This document shows, piece after piece, positions 53,242 to 64,000 of a stretch of DNA of 64,000 nt. Position 1 is the stretch's first letter. Every line of letters starts with the position of its first letter. The stretch comes from Diplosphaera chodatii (lineage: Eukaryota > Chlorophyta > Trebouxiophyceae > Prasiolales > Stichococcaceae). Under the pieces are notes generated by a model. That model was not told the origin of the DNA, made no database searches, and saw nothing but the letters and a program-made list of their open reading frames with translations. Both the position numbers and the translations under genes were made by a program. The stretch is taken from contig JAALGY010000023.1 in NCBI GenBank assembly GCA_032358165.1, positions 868,001 through 932,000 of the forward strand, written 5' to 3'.

Positions 53242-55452
53242 ATGCAAGTGGCGCGCAGGAAGCGCAAGGCGCATAGCTTGAGCCAGCCACCCACAGCGAA
53301 CACGAACCCTGCAGCATCACGATTCGTCACATGTCCAGTCTGCGACTCCAGTGTGCCGGTGTTCCGCATCAATGAGCACCTGGATGCATGCACATTGAGT
53401 GACAGTCCACAGGCTGGGGCACAGCCAGACGCTCATGCACACCAGCACCCATGCCAGCTGCCGGAGGAGCAGCCTGACTCGGCCGCAGGCGACCAGCAGG
53501 ACCAGGATGAAGGCAGCTGTGGGACAGTCGTTGACACTGCGGGCCTGCCCGAGCCTGGCATGCCTGGGACCTCGCAGACACTGTCGACAGCGTGCATGCA
53601 GCAACAGCATCCAGTGCCAGCAGATGTGTATAGTCAGCATCGATCACAACAGCAGCAGCAGCAGCCCTCGCCGCAGCGTTCCATCACATCTGTGTTGTCA
53701 GCGCCGATGCCGCTGGTGGTGCTGCGGCGCTCAGACGGCCGCAAGATGGCAATCTCGGACGAGCAACTTCAGCATGAGGCGCCTTGCGAGCTTGTGCGCG
53801 ATGTGCTGCCAAGGGCTCTGGCGACCGAGCTGCTCAAGGTTTGCGTGGGGAGACAGTCACATCCGTGTGGTTGTGTTTTGGGCTTGTGCCCAGCTGTTGC
53901 AACAAGCGTAAACCGCCGCTTTGCTGTGCTGCAGGCCATGCTGCAGGATGCTGAATCATGGGAGCAGCCGGTGTGGCACATCTTCAATCAGAGGCACCTT
54001 GCGCCACGGAAGTCTGCATATTTCGAGTTTGCCGATGCCAAGGTGAGCTGTGTATGGCCGCTGGGATGGTGCACATGCCTGTAATGAGAGTTCATGCTTC
54101 TTCCTGCTTGTTTATCAGGGTTACATCGCGAATCATGTGTCGTGCAAGAAGTCTTTCCTCCTTTGAGCAGGCAGCTCGAGATCTGAAGGGCGACATAGAC
54201 GATGAGAGTGCGGCTGATGCTTCTGTGAATGTGCAGCAGCGACATGTGCCAGACTGTCTGCTGCGAGCTTCTGAGCTTATAGATGCACATGTCAACCGGC
54301 TGGCTGCTGACAGCAACCGACCTCTTGATGCGCTTGACAGGTGTGTCTCAGATGTTTCTCCCAGCTTTGCGCTGGCAAGCACTTAGCACCAACAGTAACA
54401 GTTGCTGCAGGTCTGTTGTGTGACGGTGTGTTTTATTTGCGGCATGCAGGGCGGGCTGGCGGGCGAGCTACTGCTTCGGCAACCTGTACAGGGATGGGCA
54501 GGACACCTCTGGTGCACACGCCGACCGGCTGACGCTGCTGGGCGTGCGTCCCATAATCGCATCATTGTCACTTGGTGCATCACGGCTGTTCCGGGTGCAC
54601 ATTCTCCTCAGCTCCTGCGTCTGTGTGTTGTGTATCTATGTGCCTGTGGCTGTGTGATTCGGGCAACTGTCGTTACACCTTGAACCTGGCGTCGCAGGTA
54701 CGGCGTGCAGTGGCAGCAGCAGAGAAGCCAGCAGCAAAGCCCGAAGCCAGCTCCCGGAAGCGCAAACCCGATAAGAAGCACCCGCAGCCATCTGTGGACA
54801 TCACACTGCCGCACAACTCCCTGCTGATCATGTGGTGAGCTTTCGGGTTGAACGCGCTGGTGCAAGCAGTGTGAAGCTGGAACCTGCCGGCAGGAGATCA
54901 GGCTCCTGCAGCAATGAAACTGTCAATCCTGCGCACGCAGGCCGCCATGTCAGGAGGCGTGGAAGCACGAGGTGCCACGTATGGCCATATCACAGCCACA
55001 CCCCGTGGCTGGCGCTGCACGTGTCAACCTGACGTTCCGGCGACTGAAGCCAGAGTTCGAGGCGAACGTGCCACAAGTACGACAATCGTGTGTCACTTCG
55101 GCCATGACAGCTTTCCTGCTGTGCCAACCCCAGTATGTGTCACATAGGTTTACTCACTCGGTATTGTTGCAATGCCCTGCAGTGCCGCTGCGGCAAGCGT
55201 GCCATCCTTAAGGCAGCGTACCCGAAGGGGGACGAAGCCAGGCTGGGCGTGAAGGAGGTGTCCGTCAAGCAGCGCTACTACTTCAGCTGCGATAACACGC
55301 AAAGTGAGCAACATTACATACCCTTCTCGACAACCATGCACATCAAGCCTCTGCATCGTGCAGCGTGAAAGGCCCCTGCTCGTGTGTAACCGCAAGTTGG
55401 GTGCGCAGGCATGGGCTGCGGGTTCTATGCGCGGTTTGAAGAGGGAAGCTAA
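53242..55452 (+). CDS. UBZ4 finger + AlkB-like 2OG-Fe(II) dioxygenase + GRF zinc finger fusion
   Basis: The first exon (ATG 53242) has a basic start (MQVARRKRKAHS) and then a Rad18/UBZ4-type finger, CPVCDSSVPVFRINEHLDAC, with CxxC-x11-HxxxC spacing. A long Gln/Pro linker follows. The AlkB-like part reads PCELVRDVLPRALATELLK, HIFNQRHLAPRKSAYFEFAD, then WRASYCFGNLYRDGQDTSGA. The iron ligands are H-A-D in GAHADRLTLLG and the distal His in PPCQEAWKHEVPR. The 2OG-binding Arg is in AARVNLTFRRL. An insert of about 60 charged residues (AAEKPAAKPEASSRKRKPDK) separates SLSLGASRLFR from the LPHNSLLIMW strand. The final exons give CRCGKRAILKAA, VKQRYYFSCDN and GMGCGFYARFEEGS, a GRF finger that usually binds single-stranded nucleic acid. 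All phases I checked agree. Likely role: nuclear repair of alkylated DNA. The substrate is inferred. Confidence 0.85.
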
Positions 55453-55874
55453 AGATGTGATGTACACACGTGCATGGCCTCCCGTTACCCATGTGTATGT
55501 AAATCAGTGTGTCATCAGTGTGCAGCCGTTTCAGTTGAAGTGGATGTCGTTGAGTAGGAACTTGATGATCTGAAGCAGGATGCGTTGGACGATGGCTGGG
55601 ATTGAGTATGGTATGTGAAGATGCATCTAGCCGTCCGCTGTTGGCAGCAGATGAGTGGAATCTAATCTGATCGCCCACCCTGATGTAAAATCGCTGTGCT
55701 TTGGCCTCGGATGAGTTTCGTCCCAGGCATGCGAACACAACGTGCGGAGGTATTCACAGAGCTTGTATCCGTGATGGGCTGCTGTTGTACACCTCACAAC
55801 TGAGACAACCCCCATGCGGCGTCCTGCAACATGCGGGCCTGGTGACCGCTGACATCCGAAGCACACACGGAAGC
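55453..55874. other. Gap between UBZ4-AlkB-GRF gene and DGD1
   Basis: About 420 bp with the TGTAA signal near its left end; the rest presumably holds the DGD1 promoter and leader. The DGD1 frame stays open upstream to about 55701, so an earlier start cannot be excluded, but no ATG with plausible context stands out. Confidence 0.4.
55498..55502 (+). terminator. Candidate TGTAA polyadenylation signal for the UBZ4-AlkB-GRF gene
   Basis: TGTAA 46 bases after the stop codon, the best-placed copy of the algal poly(A) motif in the window. Confidence 0.45.
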
Positions 55875-58800
55875 ATGAAGCAAGACGAGGGCAAGAAGCC
55901 CTCGCTGGACGCCCTCAGCGCTAGTTTGCTGACAGCAAGACGCAATGCGGACCTTCTCATTAGCTCTGCCTCGCAGAGCACCCCTGTCAGGTGCGTACCA
56001 ACGTCGGACTGCCCTGCTGTCTTGACAGCAGATACAGCTGTGACATCAGCAACCCAACAGATGGACTTCAGAGTCTTTCAGTGCTGGTCTGTAACCATTC
56101 TCGCTTGAGGTGGACCCGCCACAACGGCGCCTGGTGCTCGCGGCTTCTCGCCAGGTGCTGTCAACAGCTAGATTGCTGGGCAGAAGCATGCTGCAAATGA
56201 TCACGTTCTCGCTCACTACAGGCGCATCAAGAGCAGCCTGGACAGCTTTCAGGACACCATGCGGCAGACGTCTGCTGCGGACGTGGCACGGGCGCAGAGC
56301 ACGCTGGACTCGCTCGGCATTGGCTCGCCGCGCAACCGGCGGCAGACACTGGACGACGCTTTCATGCGTCCAGGCAGCAGCAGGCGTCAGCGCAGCAGCC
56401 TGTCCGGCCCATCGATGCGTCGGGTGCAGAGTTCAGTGGACGTGCGGCGGCACGGCAGCGGCAGCAGCGGTGTGGACAGCAGCGGCCTGCACGCTGGCCG
56501 CCAGGCGCTCGTCAAGAGCGGCACGCAGAACAGCCTGGCGGAGGAGCCCGCCAAGGACTGGGATCTCGTGCAGGCCTTCAGCAACAGCGTCCATGTAGCA
56601 ATGGCGCAGCCCTCGCGGCCGCTCTTCCCATCGCTCCAGGCGCCAGCGTTAACAGATGTGCGTCTGGTGAAGTTGCGCGACACGGTAAAGTTCAAGAGCC
56701 TTGTATAGGCAGGCCTTTGCAACGACACGAAGCGCTGGTGCCGTTCATGACTCCGCTGTTGGCTGACAACAGGGCAGGCATGGCGGCTTCGAGGTTCAGC
56801 ACAAGGCGGCCAGGAAGCTGGAGAGCGTGGCTCTGCAGCTGAAGCAGGCGCCAGAGAACGCGGCCCACAGCGTGCAGCAGACGTTTGAGAACATGCAGCA
56901 CAACTACAAGCTGCTTGGCGACTACATACAGGTCCGTGCTGTGGCCTGCACTTGCACAGTGTGGCACGCATGTAGACATGAGCACGAGGCCTGCAAGCTG
57001 ACCACCACACCTCTGGGCGTTGCAGAACAAGGTGCCAGGCAGCCTGCAGATGCAGAAGCTGCTGGGCAGCGGGCAGGCGGCGGCGGGCGCGGGCGGCAGC
57101 AAGTTCACCACCAGCCCGCGGCTGCGCGCGCCGCCCTCCGCCGCCCGGCCCATGCTGACGTCGCATGAGAGCATCACGTCGGACGGCGCGCCGGAGGACG
57201 AGCGGGAGACGGCGCAGCAGGCAGTGGCAGCCATCAGGGAGGCCGTCGGGGTGCTGTCTGCAGAGGAGGGCGGCCGCAGCAGCACACAGGCGAGGCTGAG
57301 AACCCCCAAAGTGTGTGGCGTGGTGCCCTCGTCGGCAGCAGAGCCCTGCTCCTTTAGCACTTCTGCTAATGCAAGGAGGTTTTTGCAGAGGGGTCAGCAT
57401 CTGCATGCAGGCAGCGCAGCGGCGGAGACGCGCTGCGAAAGAGGGCAGCAGCCTGCGGGAGCCGGGCCGCAACGTGGCCATCGTCACCACAGCGTCGCTC
57501 CCGTGGATGACCGGCACGGCTGTCAACCCGCTGCTGCGTGCGGCGTACCTCGCGCGCGACGAGGAAGCGCGGGTGAGGGCGTGCACACCATGCGTGATGG
57601 TTCTGTGCTGCCCACGACGGTGTTCATGGCAGCGTGGTGTCTCACATCTGAGCCACCCCGGGCATGTTGCTGCAGGGCGAGTCGGGTTCGCAGGTCAACC
57701 TGGTCATCCCCTGGCTGGCGCCCGCCGACCAGGCCAAGGTGTTCCCGAACAACATGAAATTCGACACGCCGGCAGATCAGGAGAAGTACGTGCGCGAGTG
57801 GGCCGCCAAGCGCACTGGGTTCGACTGCAACTTCAAGGTACTTGGGCCCTGCTTCTCCAAGCCATAGATGATTGGGTTGACTGGTGCTGTTGAGTTGCCC
57901 GAGCTGCATGCTATCACTCACGTTGCCTGTGTACCTCCTCAAAGGTCACGTTCTACCCTGGGCGCTATGCCAAGGAGAAAGGCAGCATCCTGCCAGTGGG
58001 CGACCCCACACAGTACATACCTGCTGGAGAGGTGCAGTTTCTTTGCTGTGCTGGCAGCAGGGTATGCAGTGCTCAGCATACTCTAGTGTCCAGATGTCTG
58101 GTGCATGGTCCGCAAACGTTGACTCGCATCACATAACGATGGGGTGAACAATTGGTATGTGTGTATAAAGGCGGATGTGGCCGTGCTCGAAGAGCCAGAG
58201 CACCTCACATGGTATCACCATGGCACCCGGTGGACCGACAAGTTCAACCATGTGGTAAGGTTTTTGCAGCAGCACCACGCCGCACAGCCTCGGGCTGCAT
58301 GTTGTTGCAATGGGTGACTGGCGTCGCAGGCCGCCCGCACCAGCTGGCTTCGAGCAGGAGCTAGCCACTTGATGCTAGTCATTTGCGGGCGCAGGTCGGC
58401 ATCATGCACACCAACTACCTGGACTACGCGCGGCGGGAGGAGGGCGGCGAGACGAAGGCCAAGCTGCTGGAGGCGTACAACAACTGGGTGTGCCGCGTCC
58501 ACTGCCACAAGGTACAGCGTGGATGGCGTCGGATCGGCAGAACCTCACGATCGCTGCTGCTGGCTGCAAGTCAGAAAGCTGCAGTTGTTCACCAGCCCTC
58601 AGTGTTGACTGTTTACCATTGCGGGCTCTCACACGACATCGCCCTGTTGCTGTTGCAGATCGTCAAGCTCAGTGACGCAGTGCAGCCGTTGCCACGGCAA
58701 ACTACGCAGTTTGTGCACGGCGTGCCAAAGTCCTTCTTGGCGGTTGGTGAGGCCAAGGCCAAGCCGCTGGAGGACGGCAGGCCGCGCTTCACCCGCGGTG

Positions 58801-60314
58801 CCTACTTCATGGGCAAGGTGACTGAAGCACACTCTGCAGCCTGATTGATCTGACTGCCATGCCTCAGCATTTGCTGAGGTGCGAACTGCCAGTGCACCAC
58901 AGTCAGACTGGCCAGAGTATCTGCCTCAATTCCTTGCTGATCGAACCATGGATCGGCATGTACCTGCATTCACCAGTGTCCCGTCATGCATGTAAGCCAC
59001 CTTGAAATCAGCCGGCAGTAGCCTGGTACCCCGTGCCATACTCTGTGCAGGCCGTTTGTGCTTCAAGCAGTGATGTGCCGATCAGAGCGTTATAATTAGG
59101 CTTGACTGTCACTGACAAGGTTGTGCACTGGGCAGGTGGTGTGGGCGAAGGGCTACACGGAGCTGGTGGAGCTGCTGGGGAAGCACGCAGCGCGGGAGGG
59201 CAGCCAGCCGCACATCGACTGCTACGGCAACGGCGAGGACCTGGCCGACGTGGCCGCCAGGGCCAAGGCGGCGCGGCTGGACCTGGACATGAAGGGCGGC
59301 ATCGACCACCTGGACCCCTCCATGCACGAGTACAAGGTGCGGGCAGGTCCTGCTGTGCTCGATGGGATGATGCTCGGGCGGTGCGGATGTTCCACAGTTT
59401 GGTGAGGCCTGCCATCATGCAGCATACAGCAACATCTATGCTGCACGCTGTCTACCCGAGCCCTTGCTGGTCGCCTTGCAGGTGTTCATCAACCCCAGCA
59501 AGAGTGACGTCGTTGCCACGACAACGGCGGAGGCACTCGCCATGGTGCGGTCCCTGCCATCCGAGGGTGCATGATCCACCCTGCTGATCAACTGCACTCT
59601 GTGTGAGCAAGCGCACTCAGACCTGGCCGTGTCGTCGGCTGCAGGGCAAGTGGGTTATCGTGGAGGACCACCCGTCAAACAAGTTCTTCTCGAGCTTCAG
59701 CAACTGCCTGACGTACAAGACGCCCGAGCAGTTCTCCTCACACCTGAAGCATGCGCTCAAGCATGACCCCAAGCCGGTACGCCCCTCATGTCTGCTCCAC
59801 TGTGTGCAGGGCCTGTTTGATACAGCTGGGGTGTGAATCAATTGCATGGGATGTATGCTGTCGATTTACTGGTGCTGTTGCGTTTTCCACTGCAGATGTC
59901 AGAAGACGAGCGCACACGGCTGACATGGGAGGATGCGACGCAGCGCTTCCTGGACGTGGCAGAGCTCAGCCCAGCGGAGCTGGCGAACCCAATGGAACGT
60001 GGTTTCGACCGCGCTGCCTGGATGCTGCACAACTCGCTGAACGGTGCGGCTGACATGCATAGGACAAGCATACCACGGCTGCGCTGTGCAATAAGATGAT
60101 GCCATGCTTACACACGTCTGGCGTTTTGCCATCGCTGCCTGCTGATCCGTCTCTGACTCTGTGACTGACAGGGGTCGAGCAGCTGCGCCGGGCTGCGGGG
60201 GCTGGCATCAACACACGGGACAACCCCATCGATATCGGAACCTTTGAGCCCATAGAAGATACCGGCGGGTTCCTTGACCGCCGCAAGCCCAAGATTGTTA
60301 CCACAGGCAAGTGA
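55875..60314 (+). CDS. DGD1: Digalactosyldiacylglycerol synthase (GT4 family)
   Basis: DGD1 transfers galactose from UDP-Gal to MGDG to make DGDG, a main thylakoid lipid, at the plastid envelope. An N-terminal extension ([20 protein letters not shown] through helical exons such as [20 protein letters not shown]) precedes the glycosyltransferase. The enzyme part opens with [20 protein letters not shown] (about 57470), then [20 protein letters not shown] and [40 protein letters not shown] follows. The C-terminal lobe gives [49 protein letters not shown] and [20 protein letters not shown]. The E-x7-E-like donor site is in the NPSKSD...TAEALAMGKW run. The last exon ends [11 protein letters not shown] with TGA at 60312-60314. 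The long helical N-extension also exists in plant DGD1 and separates it from DGD2. The full domain is intact. Confidence 0.95.
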
Positions 60315-60946
60315 GGAGTGCAGATGCTGGGCCAGACACCGGTAGCAGTCACCATAGGTGTGAACGTGTGCCCTGAGGAGACCGTCAGAGCAGCGTCTGC
60401 GCACTGGAGAGTGTAGTACGGTGTGAAAGGGGAGTCACAAAGTGGTGCAGATATCTGGCAAATGGTTTGATTGGTTTATATGGGCAAACAGTCGTGTGCC
60501 ATTGCGTATGGCGCGGCTTTGTTTGCGCACGTGGCAGCTCGGGGACACTGATCTGGCATCGATTGTCTTGCGTCATGTACATTAGTTTTCTGTGCTCTGG
60601 ATGCTGCTGCGCACCCGGTGAAGGTTGCATCAGCTTTTGAGAGGGGTGGTTCTGTGTCTTCTAAGTGATTGACATTTCAGACAGAGTCTTGTTTCTAAGT
60701 GACATTGCAACCAGTGTGCTCAAGACGTTGGAGGAAGGTCAAGAGCGCCTCAGCTGCCTCCTATTGCAATCCCCTGCTGCCTGCACGGTCACCAGCAAAC
60801 AGTCCCCGTGGCAAGATGCAAACGAGTGACAGTATACAACGTAGAACAGACAAGGGCACTGCGGCCGTACACCAGCACACGTTCAGCTTTCCGGCCGCGT
60901 TGATGCATTGACCTGGACACAACATTCGGCACGTGCCACCTGCCGA

Positions 60947-60971
60947 CATCGTTATCCTGCCGATAACGATG
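60947..60971. repeat. Perfect 10-bp inverted repeat with 5-base loop
   Basis: The arm CATCGTTATC and its exact reverse complement GATAACGATG flank the loop CTGCC. Because the arms are complementary, a hairpin could form in DNA or in a transcript of either strand. It lies 633 bp past the DGD1 stop. Confidence 0.85.
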
Positions 60972-61120
60972 CAGCAGGCGCATGTGTGGGCACCAGCTCT
61001 GGTGCCACTCTCGACCAACAGGCGAGTCGACCCGAGTGCAGGGCATCCACGCCGGGGCCCACCATCATAAGCTGAGTCACGTGCAAAAGGGTACGTCATT
61101 GGAGATCCAGATCCTTTTAG

Positions 61121-61160
61121 CGAGCAGGGACCTGCGCTGGGACGAGCAGGGACCTGCGCT
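61121..61160 (+). repeat. 18-bp direct repeat, 22-bp period
   Basis: CGAGCAGGGACCTGCGCT occurs at 61121-61138 and 61143-61160, separated by four bases. Each copy also contains a short palindrome (AGGGACCT is near-symmetric). Intergenic. Confidence 0.85.
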
Positions 61161-62063
61161 CCGCAACATTGTCTGTTGCATCCGGGAGGCTGTGCAGATG
61201 CCTGAACAAATACCGTTGCTGGTGCCCGCTGAGCAGTCTGCGGGCTGTCAAGGTTTCACACCTCCGTGCTGTCAGCCAGCGTTCTGGCTTGGTTCCAAGT
61301 GTTGACATGTTGCAGCCTGCGCTGCGGGGCTGCGGGCTGTGAGGTCGTGACGACCAGGCCTGGCAGCCTAGCCTGCGAGCCACACGCGGCCTCCGCTTGC
61401 CCCAGGTGCCTTGCAACAGCAATCCTCAGACTAGTCAAGTTTTGACCCTGCCTTTCTTATGGCCTATCCGGTGCGTGAACGCGCTCAATCCCCTTGCATG
61501 ATCGTCAATGGCGGTCATGTGCCATAATTCTGCATGCAGCATGCGAGGCAAGGACTCGCAGGCGTGTTGTACACTCCTGATGTCTTCGTCGAGCAGGTGC
61601 TTCATTGACGGCTGCCGGGCGAACCGGCACCAGTCGGAGGTCCGCTGTTGTCCCGCAGCATTCGCGCAGCAGGAGGCGGTCCTGCCAACCACTTTGCCGG
61701 CAGGCTTCAACACTTAGCCGACCTGGGCAACACACCAGGGCCGTGACAAAGGTGCGTTCATAGCCCTGTGACACCCCCTGTGCGTGCTGGTAGCTAGACA
61801 TCGGGCTGTTGCACACTTGGGACGGGCACAGCCTGATGAGGCTGACGGCCGGCAGTTGTAGTCGCTGCCTCGTGCAGTTGCCGACATCACACAGGTGCAG
61901 TGCTGTCGAACACTCGCTGGCGCCTGCATGGCGTATCCGCTCCGACCAAACATGTCTAGATCCCCACATCGTGTGCTAGCCGACTGCCTAGGCCCTTTCA
62001 CGGTGTCGTTCGTGTCGCTGATGTTGACAGCTTGCGCTGCCGCAACCGCAGGTGTGATCGACC

Positions 62064-64000
62064 ATGGCTGCGCCGGCCTGGATGTTCCCTGACTTCGGTG
62101 GCCAGGCGTTCGGCTTTCCGGTGGGCTTTGCTTGACAACAGCATCCCTCAGCCTGTGCTCCACTGTGTCCAGTGTGCTCTGCATGCTGCAGCAGATGTAC
62201 CTGCACAAGGGATCCACAACATACCGTGCCTGACCAATCATGCCTCTGCTGAGTGAGTTAGGGCACTTCGGAGTAGTCAGACTTAGCGTGCATGCACATG
62301 CAGGGGTACATGCCGGCTGCGCCGCCGGCACCAGTGTGCACAAGCTGCGGCGAGCAGCTGATGCGCACCGAGGCACAGTTTGCGTCGGCGCAGGCCGGCC
62401 GCTGCAACAACTGTCAGCAGCGGCACCAGGCCGGCAACTACTGCCGTGTGTGCGACAAGGTCTGCCGAGCAGGCCGTGCCTGAGAGCAGCCGCTGTGAAT
62501 GTGCGCTCAGACGGCCAAGCCTGTGTGACTGAGCTGAGCGAGCGGTGCCCTGCCGACAGGTGTGGAAGCCGACGGACAAGAACATGGTGGGCTGCGACAG
62601 CTGCGACTTCTGGATCCACGATCACTGCGACCCCGAGGCCGCGCGTGTGCTGGCGTCCAATGCTGAGGACGAGCAGTACTATTGCCCACCCTGCCGCCAG
62701 GCATCCGCTGCCCAGGTCGGCTGCATGCCACGTCGCATCGTGTGTTATTCAAGCTGAGGTTGCATAGTCACCAGGCGGTGCTTCGATACACAAACAGACA
62801 TGTGGTGACCGGCGCGGTGTGGGTGCTTGCAGCATGCGCAGCTCGCAGCACTGGCGCAGGCTGAGGCGGCGCTTCGGCAGGCGCAGCCCCGCAATGCGCG
62901 CTCTGCCTACGAGATCTTTGCTGGCGAGATGCTCAAGTGCGTGCTGACTATCGCACCAAGGACCAGGGCTGATCCACAAGAAGGGCTCGCTGCCTGACTT
63001 GGTATGTGCTGGGCTGTGCTCACATGCAGTTCCTGCCCTGCTTGCAGACAGTACACACCGCAGGAGCAGATGATGTTTGGCGACATGCAGCACATCATCG
63101 CAGACACCTGGCGCCAGTTGAAGCCCCAGGTGACAATCTGCTTCTCTTTCACTGATCGCCACCTGGTCCACTGGTATTCGAAGTCATGTCGACACCTAAG
63201 CATGTCCACCGCACTGCAGGAGCGGGCGCCATACGAGGCGGCGGCGCAGCACGACTTCCACCGCTACCTGAATGAGAAGGGGCTGTTCGACGAGCTGCAG
63301 GCCAAGTATATGCTGCTGCGCCGCCACACTGAAGACACAGGTGGGTGGTGCAGACAACCCTGATCTCGCTCAAGCTTAGAGCTACACAACCCTGGTGCTT
63401 TGGGACCGCGTAACTTGAGGCAGACTGCTGGTGACTTGACGCTGCGCAGGGCTGTACATGCAGCAGCAGCAGCTGCAGCAGCAGCAGCGGCAGCAGCAGG
63501 CGCAGCAGGAGGAGCAGGACGCCTGGCAGGACAGCCCGCGGGGCGGCGGCCGTGGGGGCGAGCGTGACAGCGCGCCCAGCGCACGGGGCCGCGGCGGTGG
63601 CGCCGGCCCAAAGCCCAAGGCGCAGCGGACAAGCAGCTCGCAGGACCGCACCCCACGCGGCCGGCCCGCCAAGCACGCCGAGTACGTGGACGACTTCGAG
63701 GACGAGGACGCGGAGGAGGACGCGGAAGCGGATGACGACGACGATGAGGAGTTCGACATCCCCCCGCGCCGCAGGCACAAGGGCCTGCCAGCCCGCCAGC
63801 TGCCTGCCAAGCGCGCCGCACCGCTGCCCGCTGCCAAGCCGCCGGCGAAGCGCGTTGCCGTCAAGCCCGCAGTGGACGGCCTGCCCAGCCGCGTGCCCGT
63901 TGTCTGCCATGGCACGGAGGTGGGCCACCAGAGACGGTGCATGGCAAAGCCGTTGGCTGCTTGCTGCAAGTGTACGGTGTGTTTAGCGCGCCTGTTTTGC
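62064..64000 (+). CDS. PHD-finger and HMG-box protein with AT-hook, partial (3' end outside window)
   Basis: ATG 62064 starts MAAPAWMFPDFGGQAFGFP. The next exon has a Cys4 motif (VCTSCGEQLMRT and CNNCQQRHQAGNY) leading into a PHD finger: YCRVCDKVWKPTDKNMVGCD, then SCDFWIHDHCDPEAARVLAS and YYCPPCRQ. The C4-H-C3 spacing is typical of readers of histone H3 tails. Later exons give a split HMG-box: NARSAYEIFAGEMLKQYTPQ, EQMMFGDMQHIIADTWRQLK, RAPYEAAAQHDFHRYLNEKG. A Gln-rich segment, an AT-hook-like TPRGRPAKH and a strongly acidic stretch (EDEDAEEDAEADDDDDEEFD) follow, then Lys/Pro-rich repeats. The gene runs past the right edge. A chromatin-associated regulator is the sensible reading. The exact family is unknown to me. 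Confidence 0.8.

Larger units (their letters stand above)
60315..62063. other. 1.75-kb intergenic region with a hairpin and a direct repeat
   Basis: Between the DGD1 stop and the PHD-HMG start. Minus-strand frames such as 61435-61713 and 60761-61099 start at GTG or lack features, and I recognise no gene. Two structural elements are listed separately (60947-60971 and 61121-61160). Confidence 0.5.

Noticed and set aside
61714..62625. 303-codon minus-strand frame
   Set aside because: Overlaps the zinc-finger exons of the PHD-HMG gene antisense; composition is a GC-rich shadow without family features.

Overview
The window reads as a stretch of nuclear chromosome from a GC-rich green alga, most likely a chlorophyte and probably a trebouxiophyte of the Chlorella/Coccomyxa kind. 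The reasons are: nearly every gene is cut into many short exons; donors are GTGAGY or GTGCGY and acceptors TGCAG; CAG and GCN codons are frequent and give polyQ and polyA tracts; and the products are plant-type (DGD1, beta-amylase, YAK1, a plant-style four-MATH protein) next to general eukaryotic ones (RPB11, SAM50, ARF, MAU2, HSP110). I see no operon, prokaryotic insertion sequence, CRISPR array, rRNA or convincing tRNA. Lineage and gene identities come from reading translated exons by eye and from family knowledge; no database search was run.

Layout. 1-1929 (-): 5' part of the cohesin-loader subunit MAU2/SCC4, cut by the window edge. 2737-8627 (+): DYRK-family kinase YAK1 with a long polyQ tail. 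9771-10958 (-): three-exon gene for a 140-residue protein I do not recognise. 11910-12560 (-): RPB11. 13092-13834 (+): small Gly/Val-rich membrane-like protein. About 14035-14832 (-): SHG1/BOD1-like protein. 15387-18170 (+): mitochondrial outer-membrane beta-barrel insertase SAM50. 18446-19868 (-): TPR protein. 19955-22744 (+): TCAIM-like protein (DUF4460/DUF4461). 23095-27286 (+): long, mostly disordered unknown protein. 27575-28826 (-): ARF GTPase. 29907 to about 32721 (-): beta-amylase. 33062-33451 (+): mitochondrial ribosomal protein bS21m. 33775-38398 (-): HSP110. About 39843-50965 (+): giant four-MATH (TRAF-like) coiled-coil protein. 51397 to about 52702 (-): ICT1/ArfB-type peptidyl-tRNA hydrolase. 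53242-55452 (+): UBZ4 finger plus AlkB-like dioxygenase plus GRF finger in one protein. 55875-60314 (+): digalactosyldiacylglycerol synthase DGD1. 62064 to the right edge (+): PHD plus HMG-box protein, cut by the edge.

How the genes relate. These are independent eukaryotic genes, not a pathway cluster. Four products have a known or likely mitochondrial role (SAM50, TCAIM-like, bS21m, ICT1-like), two act in plastid carbon or lipid metabolism (beta-amylase, DGD1), and several work in the nucleus (MAU2, RPB11, SHG1-like, PHD-HMG, UBZ4-AlkB-GRF). Many neighbours are head-to-head with short shared upstream regions. The tightest case is TPR/TCAIM-like, with 86 bp between start codons.

The most interesting items are the UBZ4-AlkB-GRF fusion, which looks like a self-targeting DNA alkylation-repair enzyme; three unassigned but cleanly spliced genes (9771-10958, 13092-13834, 23095-27286); a GC-AG intron in the ARF gene; and the PHD-HMG-AT-hook protein at the right edge.
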